Notes under the pieces: model-generated
The model's input: only the letters and a program-made list of their open reading frames with translations
What the model was told of the DNA's origin: nothing
Databases searched by the model: none
Shown: positions 17,887-26,757 of the stretch, one piece after another
Numbering within the stretch: position 1 is the stretch's first letter
Layout of the letters: every line of letters starts with the position of its first letter
NCBI RefSeq assembly: GCF_002836055.1
Contig: NZ_PJBS01000350.1
Coordinates: 1-64,000, forward strand
Direction of reading: 5' to 3'
Source of the DNA: Psychroflexus sp. MES1-P1E
GTDB lineage: Bacteria > Bacteroidota > Bacteroidia > Flavobacteriales > Flavobacteriaceae
Length of the DNA stretch: 64,000 nt
Position numbers and translations under genes: made by a program

Positions 17887-17902
17887 ATTACTTGTTTTGA
17901 CT

Positions 17903-17923
17903 GATTGGTATGAACTACCAATC
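17903..17923 (-). promoter_or_regulatory. Inverted repeat in the udp leader
   Basis: An 8-bp perfect repeat GATTGGTA (17903-17910) / TACCAATC (17916-17923) with a 5-base loop. On the minus strand it directly follows AACATTTG, a one-mismatch -7 element, so it would be at the 5' end of the mRNA or act as an operator. Confidence 0.45.
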
Positions 17924-18056
17924 CAAATGTTTTATTTAAAATATTGAAGTTATCTATGGAAATAATAAATTCTTAATGTCGATAATAGACTTGTTATTCT
18001 GTAGTCAATCCACTTAATAAGATTTTAATTTAAACCATAAAACTCTAAGGTTTAGA

Positions 18057-18392
18057 CTAGCCTCCAACGCGCTTAACATTGAAACCGATATCTTTTAGGA
18101 TTTTCATGATTTGATCTCGGTAATCTCCCTGAATGATGATGATCTCCTCTTTATGGCTTCCTCCAACACCAATCTCTTTCTTTAGGACTTTGGTGAGGTT
18201 TTGAAAATCTTTCTTTGCTCCGGAATAGCCTTTTATCAACGTATTTGCTTTTCCTTTTCTTTTAGAATATTCACAAATAAGAGGATCGTCTTGCATCCAA
18301 ATGTTCAACTCTTCACTTTTGGATACAGGCTGGCTGTTCTCCTGAGGTTCGTGATCTGGAAATAAATCCTTTAATTGATCTTTAAGATCCAT
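18057..18392 (-). CDS. SUI1-domain translation initiation factor (YciH family)
   Basis: A 111-residue protein with the eIF1/SUI1 fold at about 35-111: RKGKANTLIKGY, then GVGGSHKEEIIIIQGDYRDQI and the ending FNVKRVGG. In bacteria YciH is a non-essential relative of eIF1 that discriminates initiation complexes, especially under stress. The N-terminal ~35 residues are low in structure. It follows the 2OG-Fe(II) oxygenase gene by three bases, so the two form an operon. Confidence 0.93.
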   Translation of the reverse strand: MDLKDQLKDLFPDHEPQENSQPVSKSEELNIWMQDDPLICEYSKRKGKANTLIKGYSGAKKDFQNLTKVLKKEIGVGGSHKEEIIIIQGDYRDQIMKILKDIGFNVKRVGG

Positions 18393-18395
18393 AAT

Positions 18396-19352
18396 TTATT
18401 TTTTAATAAGGCCAATTTCTATTAAACGTTGTGTTAGAAAATCGCCCGATGTAATATCTTCATACTGTTTTGGGTTGTCTTCAGAAATACATTCTTCTAA
18501 ACAGTCTAGAGGCATTTCACTTCTAGGATGTAAGAAAAATGGAATTGAATATCTTGGTTTATCCCACTCTTCTTTAGGAGGATTAGTCACTCTATGGATT
18601 GTAGATTTTAGTTTATTATTGGTGTGTCTTTCCAGCATATCTCCTACGTTGATGACCAACTCATCTTGTTTAGGAATCGCATCAATCCATTCTCCATCTT
18701 TTCTTTTTACTTGCAAGCCACCAGCAGAAGCACCCATGAGCAAAGTAATGAGATTTATATCTCCATGAGCACCTGCTCTTACTGCCCCTTTGGGTTCTGT
18801 TTTAATAGGTGGATAGTGAATAGGACGAAGTATGGAGTTCCCGTTGCTTGCCCAGTGATCAAAATAAAACTCATCTAACCCAACGTATAAGGCTAAAGCT
18901 CTTAGAACATAAATTCCAGTCTTTTCCAACATTTTATAAGCCTGCATACCTACCTCATTAAACTGAGGCAATTCATCAATATGTATATTTTCTGGATATT
19001 CTTCAGTTAGATTTGCATCTTGAGCTGGTTCTTGCCCGAAGTGCCAAAACTCTTTAAGATCCCCTTCTTTTTTTCCTTTTGCATGTTCTTTCCCGAAGGA
19101 AACATAACCGCGTTGTCCTCCCAAATCTTCACGCTCATACTTTTTCTTAGTCTCTTCAGAAAGTTTGAAAAAGGCTTTCACTTGAGAGTAAAGTTCTTCT
19201 GCCAATTTTTCATCTAAAAAATGATGATTTAAAGCCACAAAACCTATTTCTTCGTAAGCTGAACCAATTTCATTGACGAATTTTTGTTTTCTTTTTGGGT
19301 CATCAGATAAAAAATCTGATAGATTTACACTCGGTATATTGGTCATAGACAT
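18396..19352 (-). CDS. 2-oxoglutarate/Fe(II) oxygenase, isopenicillin N synthase family
   Basis: A 318-residue non-haem iron oxygenase. The DIOX_N domain (about 6-120) precedes the 2OG-Fe(II) domain, with iron ligands His196, Asp198 (HGD) and His253, and the 2OG-binding Arg267-x-Ser269 (RYS). All catalytic residues are present. The substrate is unknown; relatives act on amino-acid-derived and small secondary metabolites. It is the promoter-proximal gene of a pair with the SUI1 factor. Confidence 0.9.
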   Translation of the reverse strand: MSMTNIPSVNLSDFLSDDPKRKQKFVNEIGSAYEEIGFVALNHHFLDEKLAEELYSQVKAFFKLSEETKKKYEREDLGGQRGYVSFGKEHAKGKKEGDLKEFWHFGQEPAQDANLTEEYPENIHIDELPQFNEVGMQAYKMLEKTGIYVLRALALYVGLDEFYFDHWASNGNSILRPIHYPPIKTEPKGAVRAGAHGDINLITLLMGASAGGLQVKRKDGEWIDAIPKQDELVINVGDMLERHTNNKLKSTIHRVTNPPKEEWDKPRYSIPFFLHPRSEMPLDCLEECISEDNPKQYEDITSGDFLTQRLIEIGLIKK

Positions 19353-19434
19353 ATGTGAAAATATTAGAAATACAAATTTAATGAATTTTATTCAACAAGA
19401 ATTTTCAGATTCCTTTTAATTATGAATTATCATT

Positions 19435-21444
19435 ATGATAAATTTGAAGAATTACAAAACAACACCTATGGATTTTAAACATCAGTCTCTTTCAATAGAA
19501 AATCATATTGATCTTTATCGCAGTTTGCTAAAGCCTCGACTTATAGAGGAAAAAATGCTAATACTCTTAAGGCAAGGAAAAATATCGAAATGGTTTTCTG
19601 GAATTGGTCAAGAAGCTATTGCAATAGGAGTGACTAAGGCTTTAAATAAAGAAGAATATATTTTACCTATGCATAGAAATTTGGGGGTGTTTACGGAGAG
19701 AGGAATTCCTTTATATCGTTTATTTTCTCAATGGCAGGGTAAGTCAAATGGCTTTACAAAAGGCCGTGATCGAAGTTTTCATTTTGGGACTCAAGAGTAC
19801 AAAATTATCGGTATGATTTCTCATTTAGGGCCTCAACTTGGTGTGGCAGACGGTATTGCTTTAGCGCATAAGTTAAAGAATGAAAAAGCTGTAACTGCAG
19901 TATTCACCGGTGAAGGAGGGACTAGTGAAGGAGACTTCCATGAAGCTCTAAATATAGCTTCTGTTTGGCAATTGCCCGTTTTGTTTTGTGTGGAGAATAA
20001 TGGATACGGCCTTTCAACTCCTGTATCTGAGCAGTTTAATTGTGAACATATTGCAGATAAGGGTAAGGGCTACGGTATGGAATCTCATATTATAGAAGGC
20101 AATAATATCGTAGAAGTCTTCACCAAAGTGAAAGAAATTGCTGAAGAGGTTAGAGAGAATCCTAGACCTGTTTTGATTGAGTTTAAAACCTTTAGAATGA
20201 GAGGGCACGAAGAGGCAAGTGGCACTAAATATGTCCCAGAGGAACTGATGCACTATTGGGAAAAACAAGATCCAGTTGAAAATTATGAACAGTTCTTGCT
20301 TGAATCTGAATTTATAACCAGAGATGAGATTTCAAAATTTAAATCTGACATAAAATCAGAAATCGATGAACATCTTAAGAGAACTAATAAGGAGCCTAGC
20401 ATTGAGCCAGATGAAAAGTTAGAATTAGAGGATGTTTACCAGCAGTTCACTCTTGATGAACATCCAAAACCTTCTCGTAAAATTGAAATGCGATTTATAG
20501 ATGCCATCTCGAAAGGCCTCGAGCAGAGTATGGAGAAATACAAGACGATGGTCATTATGGGCCAAGATATTGCTGAATATGGTGGGGTTTTTAAAATTAC
20601 TGATGGCTTTGTCGAAAAGTTTGGAAAGGACAGAGTAAGAAATACCCCAATATGCGAGTCTGCTATTGTCTCGGCGGCTATGGGACTATCCATACAAGAT
20701 ATAAAATCTATAGTTGAAATGCAGTTCAGTGATTTTGTTACTTCTGGTTTCAATCCAATTGCGAACTATTTGGCAAAAATCCACTACAGATGGGGTCAAA
20801 AAGCAGATGTTGTCATTCGTATGCCTTGTGGGGGGGGAGTAGGAGCGGGACCATTTCATAGTCAAACCAACGAAGCTTGGTTTACTAAGATTCCTGGTCT
20901 TAAAGTGGTTTATCCGTCTTCGCCGCAAGATGCAAAAGGTCTTTTGGCAGCAGCTATAGAAGACCCCAACCCCGTTCTCTTTTTTGAGCATAAAGCTTTA
21001 TATAGAACCATAAGAGAGGATGTATATGAAGATTATTTCTCTATCGAAATCGGAAAAGCTAACTTGTTAAAGAAAGGCAACGATATTACGGTAATTACTT
21101 TCGGTGCTGCTGTTCATTGGGCTTTAGAAGTTTTAGAACGTTGTCCAGAGATTTCTGCTGAAGTTTTGGATCTAAGAAGTTTGTCACCCTTAGATGAAGC
21201 GGCGATTTTTACTTCAGTAAAGAAAACAGGAAAAGTGATCATACTCCAAGAAGACTCACTGTTTGGAGGAATTGCTTCCGATATCTCTGCACTTATTTCA
21301 GAATATTGCTTTGAATATCTGGACGCCCCTATAAAAAGAGTCGCTAGTTTATCCACACCCATACCGTTTGCCAAAGAATTAGAGGATCAATACTTAGCAA
21401 AACTGAAATTTGAAAATGAACTTAAAAAACTAAATAACTATTAA
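19435..21444 (+). CDS. Thiamine-dependent dehydrogenase E1, fused alpha and beta subunits
   Basis: A 669-residue fusion of the two E1 subunits of a 2-oxoacid dehydrogenase, most like the branched-chain type. The alpha part (about 20-325) holds the TPP motif TGEGGTSEGDFHEALN with the downstream NNGYGLST. The beta part (about 347-665) starts with SRKIEMRFIDAISKGLEQSM and contains IMGQDIAEYGGVF. E1 decarboxylates the 2-oxoacid and passes the acyl group to an E2 lipoyl enzyme, not encoded here. A second in-frame ATG at 19468 gives a protein starting MDFKHQSLS and may be the real start. Confidence 0.93.
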   Translation: MINLKNYKTTPMDFKHQSLSIENHIDLYRSLLKPRLIEEKMLILLRQGKISKWFSGIGQEAIAIGVTKALNKEEYILPMHRNLGVFTERGIPLYRLFSQWQGKSNGFTKGRDRSFHFGTQEYKIIGMISHLGPQLGVADGIALAHKLKNEKAVTAVFTGEGGTSEGDFHEALNIASVWQLPVLFCVENNGYGLSTPVSEQFNCEHIADKGKGYGMESHIIEGNNIVEVFTKVKEIAEEVRENPRPVLIEFKTFRMRGHEEASGTKYVPEELMHYWEKQDPVENYEQFLLESEFITRDEISKFKSDIKSEIDEHLKRTNKEPSIEPDEKLELEDVYQQFTLDEHPKPSRKIEMRFIDAISKGLEQSMEKYKTMVIMGQDIAEYGGVFKITDGFVEKFGKDRVRNTPICESAIVSAAMGLSIQDIKSIVEMQFSDFVTSGFNPIANYLAKIHYRWGQKADVVIRMPCGGGVGAGPFHSQTNEAWFTKIPGLKVVYPSSPQDAKGLLAAAIEDPNPVLFFEHKALYRTIREDVYEDYFSIEIGKANLLKKGNDITVITFGAAVHWALEVLERCPEISAEVLDLRSLSPLDEAAIFTSVKKTGKVIILQEDSLFGGIASDISALISEYCFEYLDAPIKRVASLSTPIPFAKELEDQYLAKLKFENELKKLNNY

Positions 21445-21496
21445 AATAATCTTAACGTCATATTATTTCACTACTTTTAAGTAAGAATATTAAATT

Positions 21497-21661
21497 ATGA
21501 ATCTATAAATTATAGCCTTTTTAATTAGTCCATTATTGGCTGCTTTGCTACGGTTTGGTAGAATTGTAAAAGGCGTTGCTGAAATTGCTAAATTCATTTT
21601 CTATATTTTTATATCTTATTTGTTGTTCCCTTTCTCGGAAAATTATTTAGGAAGTAAATGA
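21497..21661 (+). pseudogene. Small membrane protein gene with a stop at codon 4
   Basis: From ATG 21497 the frame reads Met-Asn-Leu, then TAA (21506-21508), then 50 uninterrupted codons with clear protein character: IIAFLISPLLAALLRFGRIV, a short KGVAEIAKF link, a second hydrophobic stretch IFYIFISYLLFPFS and the ending ENYLGSK. Changing the TAA to AAA would restore a 54-residue protein with two membrane helices. It is either a recent nonsense mutation or the protein starts at an internal non-ATG codon (TTG 21536 would give a 41-residue form). No family was recognised. Confidence 0.5.
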
Positions 21662-21678
21662 AATCTAGATTAAATCTA

Positions 21679-21686
21679 TAAATTTG
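21679..21686 (+). promoter_or_regulatory. Putative promoter of the lipocalin-ompA pair
   Basis: TAAATTTG, 58 bases upstream of the lipocalin ATG. Confidence 0.4.
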
Positions 21687-21744
21687 TTTTTTGAAAATAA
21701 TTTACAAACTTCTTATCATATTTTTTTAATTAATTAAATAACTC

Positions 21745-22218
21745 ATGAAATATATTACGATTATTGCTTTGTCTTTATTGCTAACCTCATGTGGTTCTGC
21801 TTATTTAGCAAATAAAGTTGAAAAACAATTGAAGGGAGATTGGGTTTTAGAGGAAGTCAGTTTCCCCAACTCATCTGGATTTTTTGATACCACTATTTTC
21901 GATTTAGCTGAAGTCACTTGTTTTGAAAATTCACAATGGAGTTTCGTTCCAAATAATGCTACAGGTGGTTTTATTTTGGATGGCAATACATGTGATAAAC
22001 AAAAACAGAATTTCGTGTGGTATATCGATAAACAAACTGTTGAGAGTTTTACTCCAGAAATGTTATTTAAGATTACAACAAACCAAAAGGCTAAAGAGGT
22101 AGATAAAGGCAGTAGAGTAAGCATTAAATCTTTGTTAGAAGACCAAATGGTATGGCAGCAAAAAGTTACTTTAGAGGATAAAGAAGTCATTATTGAAATG
22201 ACATTTTCAAAACAATAA
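21745..22218 (+). CDS. Lipocalin-like lipoprotein
   Basis: A 157-residue lipoprotein: signal peptide ending in LLLTSC with Cys16. The mature part resembles the flavobacterial lipocalin-like family: QLKGDWVLEEVSFPNSS near the start of the barrel, CFENSQWSFVPNN and two further cysteines that could form a disulfide. The ligand is unknown. It is three bases upstream of an OmpA-like lipoprotein gene, a pairing often kept in Flavobacteriaceae, so an envelope role is likely. Confidence 0.82.
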   Translation: MKYITIIALSLLLTSCGSAYLANKVEKQLKGDWVLEEVSFPNSSGFFDTTIFDLAEVTCFENSQWSFVPNNATGGFILDGNTCDKQKQNFVWYIDKQTVESFTPEMLFKITTNQKAKEVDKGSRVSIKSLLEDQMVWQQKVTLEDKEVIIEMTFSKQ

Positions 22219-22221
22219 ATT

Positions 22222-22917
22222 ATGAAAGTGAAAAAAAATAAAATACTAGGACTGTTATTAGCCATTGCTTTTTTATTTAGTTCTTGTGAGGCCGTTAAAA
22301 ATACAAACAAGACTCAAAGAGGTGGAGCTGTTGGAGCTATTGGTGGAGCCGTAATTGGAGGAGTTATTGGTAACAATACAGGAGACGGAGATAATTCTGT
22401 TTTAGGTGCCATTATCGGAGGGGTTGTTGGTGGAGCTGCCGGTGCTTACATCGGTAATACAATGGATAAACAAGCCAAAGAAATTGAAGAGGAAATCCCT
22501 GGTGCAGAAGTGACCAGAGTTGGAGAAGGGATTAACGTAACTTTCGACGAAAATTCAGGGGTCTATTTTGCTACTAACAAATCTAATATTGAAGGAAAAT
22601 CTGAAATCTCACTACTAAAATTGATCGGTATTTTTCAAAAATATCCTAAAACGAATATTATTGTAGAAGGCCACACAGATTCTACAGGAAGTGATTCCTA
22701 CAATATGGATTTATCAAAAAGAAGAGCTCAATCCGTAACCGACTATTTATCAAATAATGGAATATCTAGTTCAAGAATTAATACCAACTGGTACGGAGAA
22801 GAGCAACCTAAGTTTGACAATACTTCTCCAGAAGAGCGGTCTAAAAATAGAAGAGTAGAGCTTGCCATTGTAGCGAATGAAGAATTAAAAAATGAAGCAA
22901 AGCAAAAAGCTCAATAA
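22222..22917 (+). CDS. OmpA-family lipoprotein with glycine zipper
   Basis: A 231-residue lipoprotein with Cys22 in LFSSC. Residues about 34-80 form a glycine-zipper segment rich in GAIGG/GGVIG repeats. Residues about 115-225 form a peptidoglycan-binding OmpA C-terminal domain with EGHTDSTGSDSYNMDLSKRR. It likely tethers the outer membrane to peptidoglycan. It is the second gene of a pair with the lipocalin and ends at a hairpin terminator. Confidence 0.93.
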   Translation: MKVKKNKILGLLLAIAFLFSSCEAVKNTNKTQRGGAVGAIGGAVIGGVIGNNTGDGDNSVLGAIIGGVVGGAAGAYIGNTMDKQAKEIEEEIPGAEVTRVGEGINVTFDENSGVYFATNKSNIEGKSEISLLKLIGIFQKYPKTNIIVEGHTDSTGSDSYNMDLSKRRAQSVTDYLSNNGISSSRINTNWYGEEQPKFDNTSPEERSKNRRVELAIVANEELKNEAKQKAQ

Positions 22918-22935
22918 GCTTAAAGAATTCACAAG

Positions 22936-22968
22936 AAAATCCTAAATTAATTTTAGGATTTTTTTTAT
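22936..22968 (+). terminator. Terminator after the OmpA-like gene
   Basis: An 11-bp perfect stem AAAATCCTAAA (22936-22946) / TTTAGGATTTT (22952-22962) followed by a T run. It separates the lipocalin-ompA pair from the polyketide operon. Confidence 0.85.
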
Positions 22969-22983
22969 GCCTAAATTTCGAGA

Positions 22984-24099
22984 ATGAACATATATGATGT
23001 CATTATAGTTGGTGGAGGTCTCGCAGGGTTAACCTCTGCAATAGACCTATCCAAAGACGGTTTTCAAGTACTACTTCTCGAAAAAGAGACCTATCCAAAA
23101 CATAAAGTTTGTGGAGAATATGTTTCCAACGAGATATCTCCCTACTTAAATCGTTTGGGAGTCAACTTTGGAACTATTCCACCAGAGGAAATCCACAGTC
23201 TTCAATTAAGCGACAGAAAAGGCCAACTTGTTGAAATAAAACTACCACTCGGAGGTTTCGGTATTTCAAGGTATGCCTTCGATCATCTCTTGTTTAAAAA
23301 AGCGAAAGCTAATGGTGTTGATTTCGTTTTTGAAACGGTAATGGATGTTCAATTTACCGATGATCGCTTTACCATTAAAACAGCACGGCAAACCTTTATG
23401 TCTATCCTAGCGATAGGGAGTTTTGGGAAACGCTCCAACTTAGATAAAAAGATAAATAGATCTTTTATTACTCAAAAAACCCCTTGGATTGGTATAAAAG
23501 CTCATTATACATCGACTGATTTTCCTGAAGGTCTAGTCCAATTGCATAATTTTGAAGGCGGGTATTGTGGATTGTCAAAAACAGAAACTGGCTCAGTCAA
23601 TTTTTGTTATCTCGCTCACTATGATACTTTTAAAAAAGCAAATTCTATCGAAGATTTTAATCATAAAATCTTATCTCAAAACCCCCATCTGAAATCTTTT
23701 TTGGAGACTTCTAAAATGGATTTTGAAAAGCACTTAGCCATTTCTCAAGTCTCTTTTCAAAATAAAAAGGCTGTGGAACACCATATGCTTATGGCAGGAG
23801 ATTCTGCGGGACTCATTCATCCTTTATGTGGAAATGGAATGGCAATGGCTATACATTCTGCCAAGTTAGTTTCTGAAGAAATAAAGAGCTTTTTTAAGCA
23901 TAAAAACCGAGATAAACTGGAAGCAAATTATTCCCGTATTTGGAAGAAAACCTTTCAAAAAAGACTTATTTTTGGATCTATTTTTCAAAAGATATTGTTG
24001 CAACCTCAACTCACCCGTTATGGGATGTGGATGGTCTTAAAATCACCTTTTTTGCTCCGCAAAATGATTCAGCAAACCCATGGAAAACCAATTCAATGA
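22984..24099 (+). CDS. FAD-dependent oxidoreductase, geranylgeranyl-reductase-like
   Basis: A 371-residue flavoprotein. The dinucleotide-binding motif VGGGLAGLTSAIDL starts near residue 9, CGEYVSNE (about 43-50) is typical of the geranylgeranyl reductase/hydroxylase group, and the second FAD motif MLMAGDSAGLIHPLCGNGMA is near 265-285. It is the first gene of the polyketide operon and overlaps the methyltransferase by four bases. By analogy with SrsC, which hydroxylates alkylresorcinols made by a type III PKS, it probably hydroxylates or oxidises the polyketide ring; reduction of an isoprenoid chain is the alternative. Confidence 0.85.
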   Translation: MNIYDVIIVGGGLAGLTSAIDLSKDGFQVLLLEKETYPKHKVCGEYVSNEISPYLNRLGVNFGTIPPEEIHSLQLSDRKGQLVEIKLPLGGFGISRYAFDHLLFKKAKANGVDFVFETVMDVQFTDDRFTIKTARQTFMSILAIGSFGKRSNLDKKINRSFITQKTPWIGIKAHYTSTDFPEGLVQLHNFEGGYCGLSKTETGSVNFCYLAHYDTFKKANSIEDFNHKILSQNPHLKSFLETSKMDFEKHLAISQVSFQNKKAVEHHMLMAGDSAGLIHPLCGNGMAMAIHSAKLVSEEIKSFFKHKNRDKLEANYSRIWKKTFQKRLIFGSIFQKILLQPQLTRYGMWMVLKSPFLLRKMIQQTHGKPIQ

Positions 24100-24806
24100 G
24101 TACCATTTCAACCAAAAAAAGAAGCAAGCAAGAAGAAATCATGGATGGTTTCGATTTTAAGGGAGAAAACCTTAAGCATGTCCTTGCTACAATAGATAGA
24201 ATCAATACACAACTTGGAGGGCACAGAGCAACTATAGCGGGGATCAAAACATTGCTAAAAGATAGAAATCAAAAGCATTTAGTGATAGCCGATCTAGGCT
24301 GCGGAAGTGGAGATGCCCTACGTCATATTTCCAAATGGGCAAAAACACAAGATTTCAACCTCCAACTTATAGGCATAGATGCCAATCCACATACCATAGA
24401 AATTGCAAGAGAATTATCTGCAGATTATAAGAATATCTCTTATCGTGTCATTGACGTGTTTAGTGAAGACTTTGAGTATTTCCAAGCTGATATTATTACG
24501 TGCTGCTTGACCCTTCATCATTTTGAAGATCAATTTATAGAAAAGCTTCTCCCCGTACTCGAACAAAAAGCAAAATACGGTGTGCTCATTAACGATCTGC
24601 ATAGACATAAATTGGCATATCACCTTTTTAAACTCTATTGTCTAGTCTTTGTAAATTCAGATATTGCAAGAAAAGATGGATTAACCTCTATCTTAAGAGG
24701 CTTTAAGGAAAAAGATTTAGAAACTTACGCCAAAAATTTAAACCTAAAACACCACATCAAATGGTATTGGGCTTTCCGATACCAGTGGATTATTTATAGC
24801 TCATGA
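24096..24806 (+). CDS. SAM-dependent methyltransferase of the type III PKS operon
   Basis: A 236-residue class I methyltransferase. Motif I IADLGCGSGDALRH lies near residues 68-81, the acidic post-motif GIDANPH follows, and ITCCLTLHHF is near 130. The ATG at 24096 overlaps the previous stop (ATGA); longer in-frame starts lie inside the oxidoreductase gene and are not credible. It overlaps the PKS gene by four bases. By analogy with SrsB it probably methylates a phenol or ring position of the polyketide. Confidence 0.87.
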   Translation: MSTISTKKRSKQEEIMDGFDFKGENLKHVLATIDRINTQLGGHRATIAGIKTLLKDRNQKHLVIADLGCGSGDALRHISKWAKTQDFNLQLIGIDANPHTIEIARELSADYKNISYRVIDVFSEDFEYFQADIITCCLTLHHFEDQFIEKLLPVLEQKAKYGVLINDLHRHKLAYHLFKLYCLVFVNSDIARKDGLTSILRGFKEKDLETYAKNLNLKHHIKWYWAFRYQWIIYSS

Positions 24807-25855
24807 GTGTTAAGATAGAAACGGTTGCTACCCAAAACCCAGAATATTTTAAAGAAACAAAAGATATTATTCCTTTTGTTGAAACCTGGTTGGCAGACGA
24901 AGACGAAAGATTTCAAAGAAAGGTTATCAAAATATTTGAAGGTGCTCAAGTAGATAGACGCTACTCGATTATGAATCCTGAAGAGGTGTTTATCTCGACT
25001 TCTTTTGAAGATAAAAATAAAATCTATGTCCGAGAAGCGAAGAAACTTGGTAAAAAGGTTTTGGAAAAGGCCTTAAAACTAGCCGACTGGTCGCCAGACA
25101 GTTTGGACTATATCATTACGGTAAGCTGCACTGGGATTATGATCCCTTCCTTAGATGCCTATTTGATCAATGATTTGGAATTGCGACAAGATATCATAAG
25201 ACTTCCTGTCACCGAGATGGGCTGCGCCGCTGGAATTTCAGGAATGATTTATGCCAAGCAATTTCTACAAGCCAATCCCAATAAGAGAGCTGCTATCGTC
25301 TCTTTTGAGGCACCAACTGCCACGCTTCAACTCAATGATTTGTCTATGGCCAACATGGTAAGTTCTGCCATATTTGGTGATGGCTCTGCTTGTGTACTCA
25401 TGTCTTCAGAAGAGGCTTGTAAAGGTCCAGAAATCATAGATGAATCTATGTATCACTTCTATAATGATACCCATATGATGGGTTTCGACTTGACTAATTC
25501 GGGTCTTAAAATGATCTTAGATATAGATGTACCAGAAAAAATAAGCGACCATTTTCCAGATATTATTCACCCTTTTCTTAAAGCTAACGATACAAAAATA
25601 GAAGATATTAATCATCTTATTTTCCATCCAGGGGGCAAGAAAATTATCAATACTGTAGAAGCCTTGTTTGGTGCTATGGGTAAAAACATAGAGGATACGA
25701 AAGAAGTACTTCGGCTTTTTGGAAACATGAGTAGTGCAACAGTTCTTTATGTTTTAGAAAGAATGTTAAAGAAAGATATGAAGAAAGGAGAAAAGGGACT
25801 GATGCTAAGTTTTGGGCCTGGATTTTCAGCACAAAGAATTTTGCTTGAATGGTAA
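24803..25855 (+). CDS. Type III polyketide synthase (chalcone/stilbene synthase family)
   Basis: A 350-residue type III PKS. The catalytic triad is seen as Cys141 (EMGCAAGISG), His275 (FHPGGKK) and Asn308 (FGNMSSATV). These enzymes extend an acyl starter with malonyl-CoA and cyclise it to resorcinols, phloroglucinols or pyrones. The length and intact triad argue for activity. It is coupled to the methyltransferase by ATGA and lies 51 bases upstream of an enoyl reductase gene, which suggests that the starter is a fatty acyl chain made by the downstream genes. The product is unknown. Confidence 0.93.
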   Translation: MSVKIETVATQNPEYFKETKDIIPFVETWLADEDERFQRKVIKIFEGAQVDRRYSIMNPEEVFISTSFEDKNKIYVREAKKLGKKVLEKALKLADWSPDSLDYIITVSCTGIMIPSLDAYLINDLELRQDIIRLPVTEMGCAAGISGMIYAKQFLQANPNKRAAIVSFEAPTATLQLNDLSMANMVSSAIFGDGSACVLMSSEEACKGPEIIDESMYHFYNDTHMMGFDLTNSGLKMILDIDVPEKISDHFPDIIHPFLKANDTKIEDINHLIFHPGGKKIINTVEALFGAMGKNIEDTKEVLRLFGNMSSATVLYVLERMLKKDMKKGEKGLMLSFGPGFSAQRILLEW

Positions 25856-25906
25856 AATGAATTTTTTTTCGGAATTTGATAAGAACCCATTTATAACTGG
25901 ATACAT

Positions 25907-26689
25907 ATGCCACAGTCATCTCAACACAACTATGCTTTAATCCTTGGAGGTAGTCAGGGTTTAGGCTATGCTTCAGCTTTAAAGTTAGCTCAACAAGGTT
26001 GGAATTTGCTCATCATTCATAGAGATAGGCGAAGTGATTTCCCAGAAATCGAAGCAAGATTTGAAGAGATTAGGCAGTGCGGCGTCCAATTAAAAACATT
26101 CAATTTTGACGCTATAAATTCAGAAAAGAGAAAAGAATTTATCACTGAACTCCCAAAAATTTTAGGAGAATCTGGTATGATAAAACTGCTTTTGCATAGC
26201 ATCGCTAAAGGAAATTTGAAGGCGATGACAGGAGATTCACCTCTCAACCAGATCGATTTGCAAATCACAGTCAATGCCATGGCTTATAGTTTTTACGACT
26301 GGTCAAAAGCTATTTTAGAGGCTAAATTGTTTGCAGAACATTCAAAATTATTAGCGTTCACCAGTGAAGGGAATCAACGCGTGTGGAAGCATTATGCTGC
26401 CGTTTCAGTAGCCAAAACCAGTTTAGAAACGCTTATGAAGTATATGGCAATAGAGTTTGCTGACTTTAAAATAACAGCGAATTGCATTCAAGCTGGAATG
26501 GTAGAAACACAGTCTTTTAAAATGATACCTGGACATGACGTTCTAAAAAATTCAGCCATTAAACGAAATCCTTTTAAACGCTTAACTATGCCAGAAGATG
26601 TCGCTAACGTCGTCTTTTTGTTGAGTTTAAAGGAGTCTAATTGGATCAATGGAGCCGTCATCAAAGCAGATGGTGGGGAAAGCCTGTAA
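25907..26689 (+). CDS. FabI/FabL-like enoyl-ACP reductase (SDR)
   Basis: A 260-residue SDR-fold protein with GGSQGLG at 14-20. The catalytic pair is Tyr163-x6-Lys170 (YAAVSVAK), the spacing of enoyl-ACP reductases of the FabI/FabL type rather than the Tyr-x3-Lys of ketoreductases. The C-terminal half (FKITANCIQAGMVET, FKRLTMPEDVANVV, IKADGGESL) follows the FabL pattern. It would reduce the enoyl-ACP double bond in the chain made by the neighbouring ketosynthase and dehydratase. The genome must also have a housekeeping enoyl reductase; none is in this window. Confidence 0.78.
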   Translation: MPQSSQHNYALILGGSQGLGYASALKLAQQGWNLLIIHRDRRSDFPEIEARFEEIRQCGVQLKTFNFDAINSEKRKEFITELPKILGESGMIKLLLHSIAKGNLKAMTGDSPLNQIDLQITVNAMAYSFYDWSKAILEAKLFAEHSKLLAFTSEGNQRVWKHYAAVSVAKTSLETLMKYMAIEFADFKITANCIQAGMVETQSFKMIPGHDVLKNSAIKRNPFKRLTMPEDVANVVFLLSLKESNWINGAVIKADGGESL

Positions 26690-26757
26690 TAACTTTGCAC
26701 TGCAAAATAGGAGTTTTAAATTATCTGTGTAATTTTACTATTCAAAACTAAAATCCT

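Larger units (their letters stand above)
21445..21744 (+). other. Intergenic stretch with a broken small gene and a promoter
   Basis: About 300 bases without an intact annotated gene. It holds a 54-codon frame interrupted by TAA at codon 4 (21497-21661, listed separately) and a TAAATTTG promoter element (21679-21686) for the lipocalin gene. Nothing else was recognised. Confidence 0.6.

Noticed and set aside
23940-24095. N-terminal extension of the methyltransferase
   Set aside because: It lies within the oxidoreductase gene in another frame; ATG 24096 gives the normal ATGA coupling.
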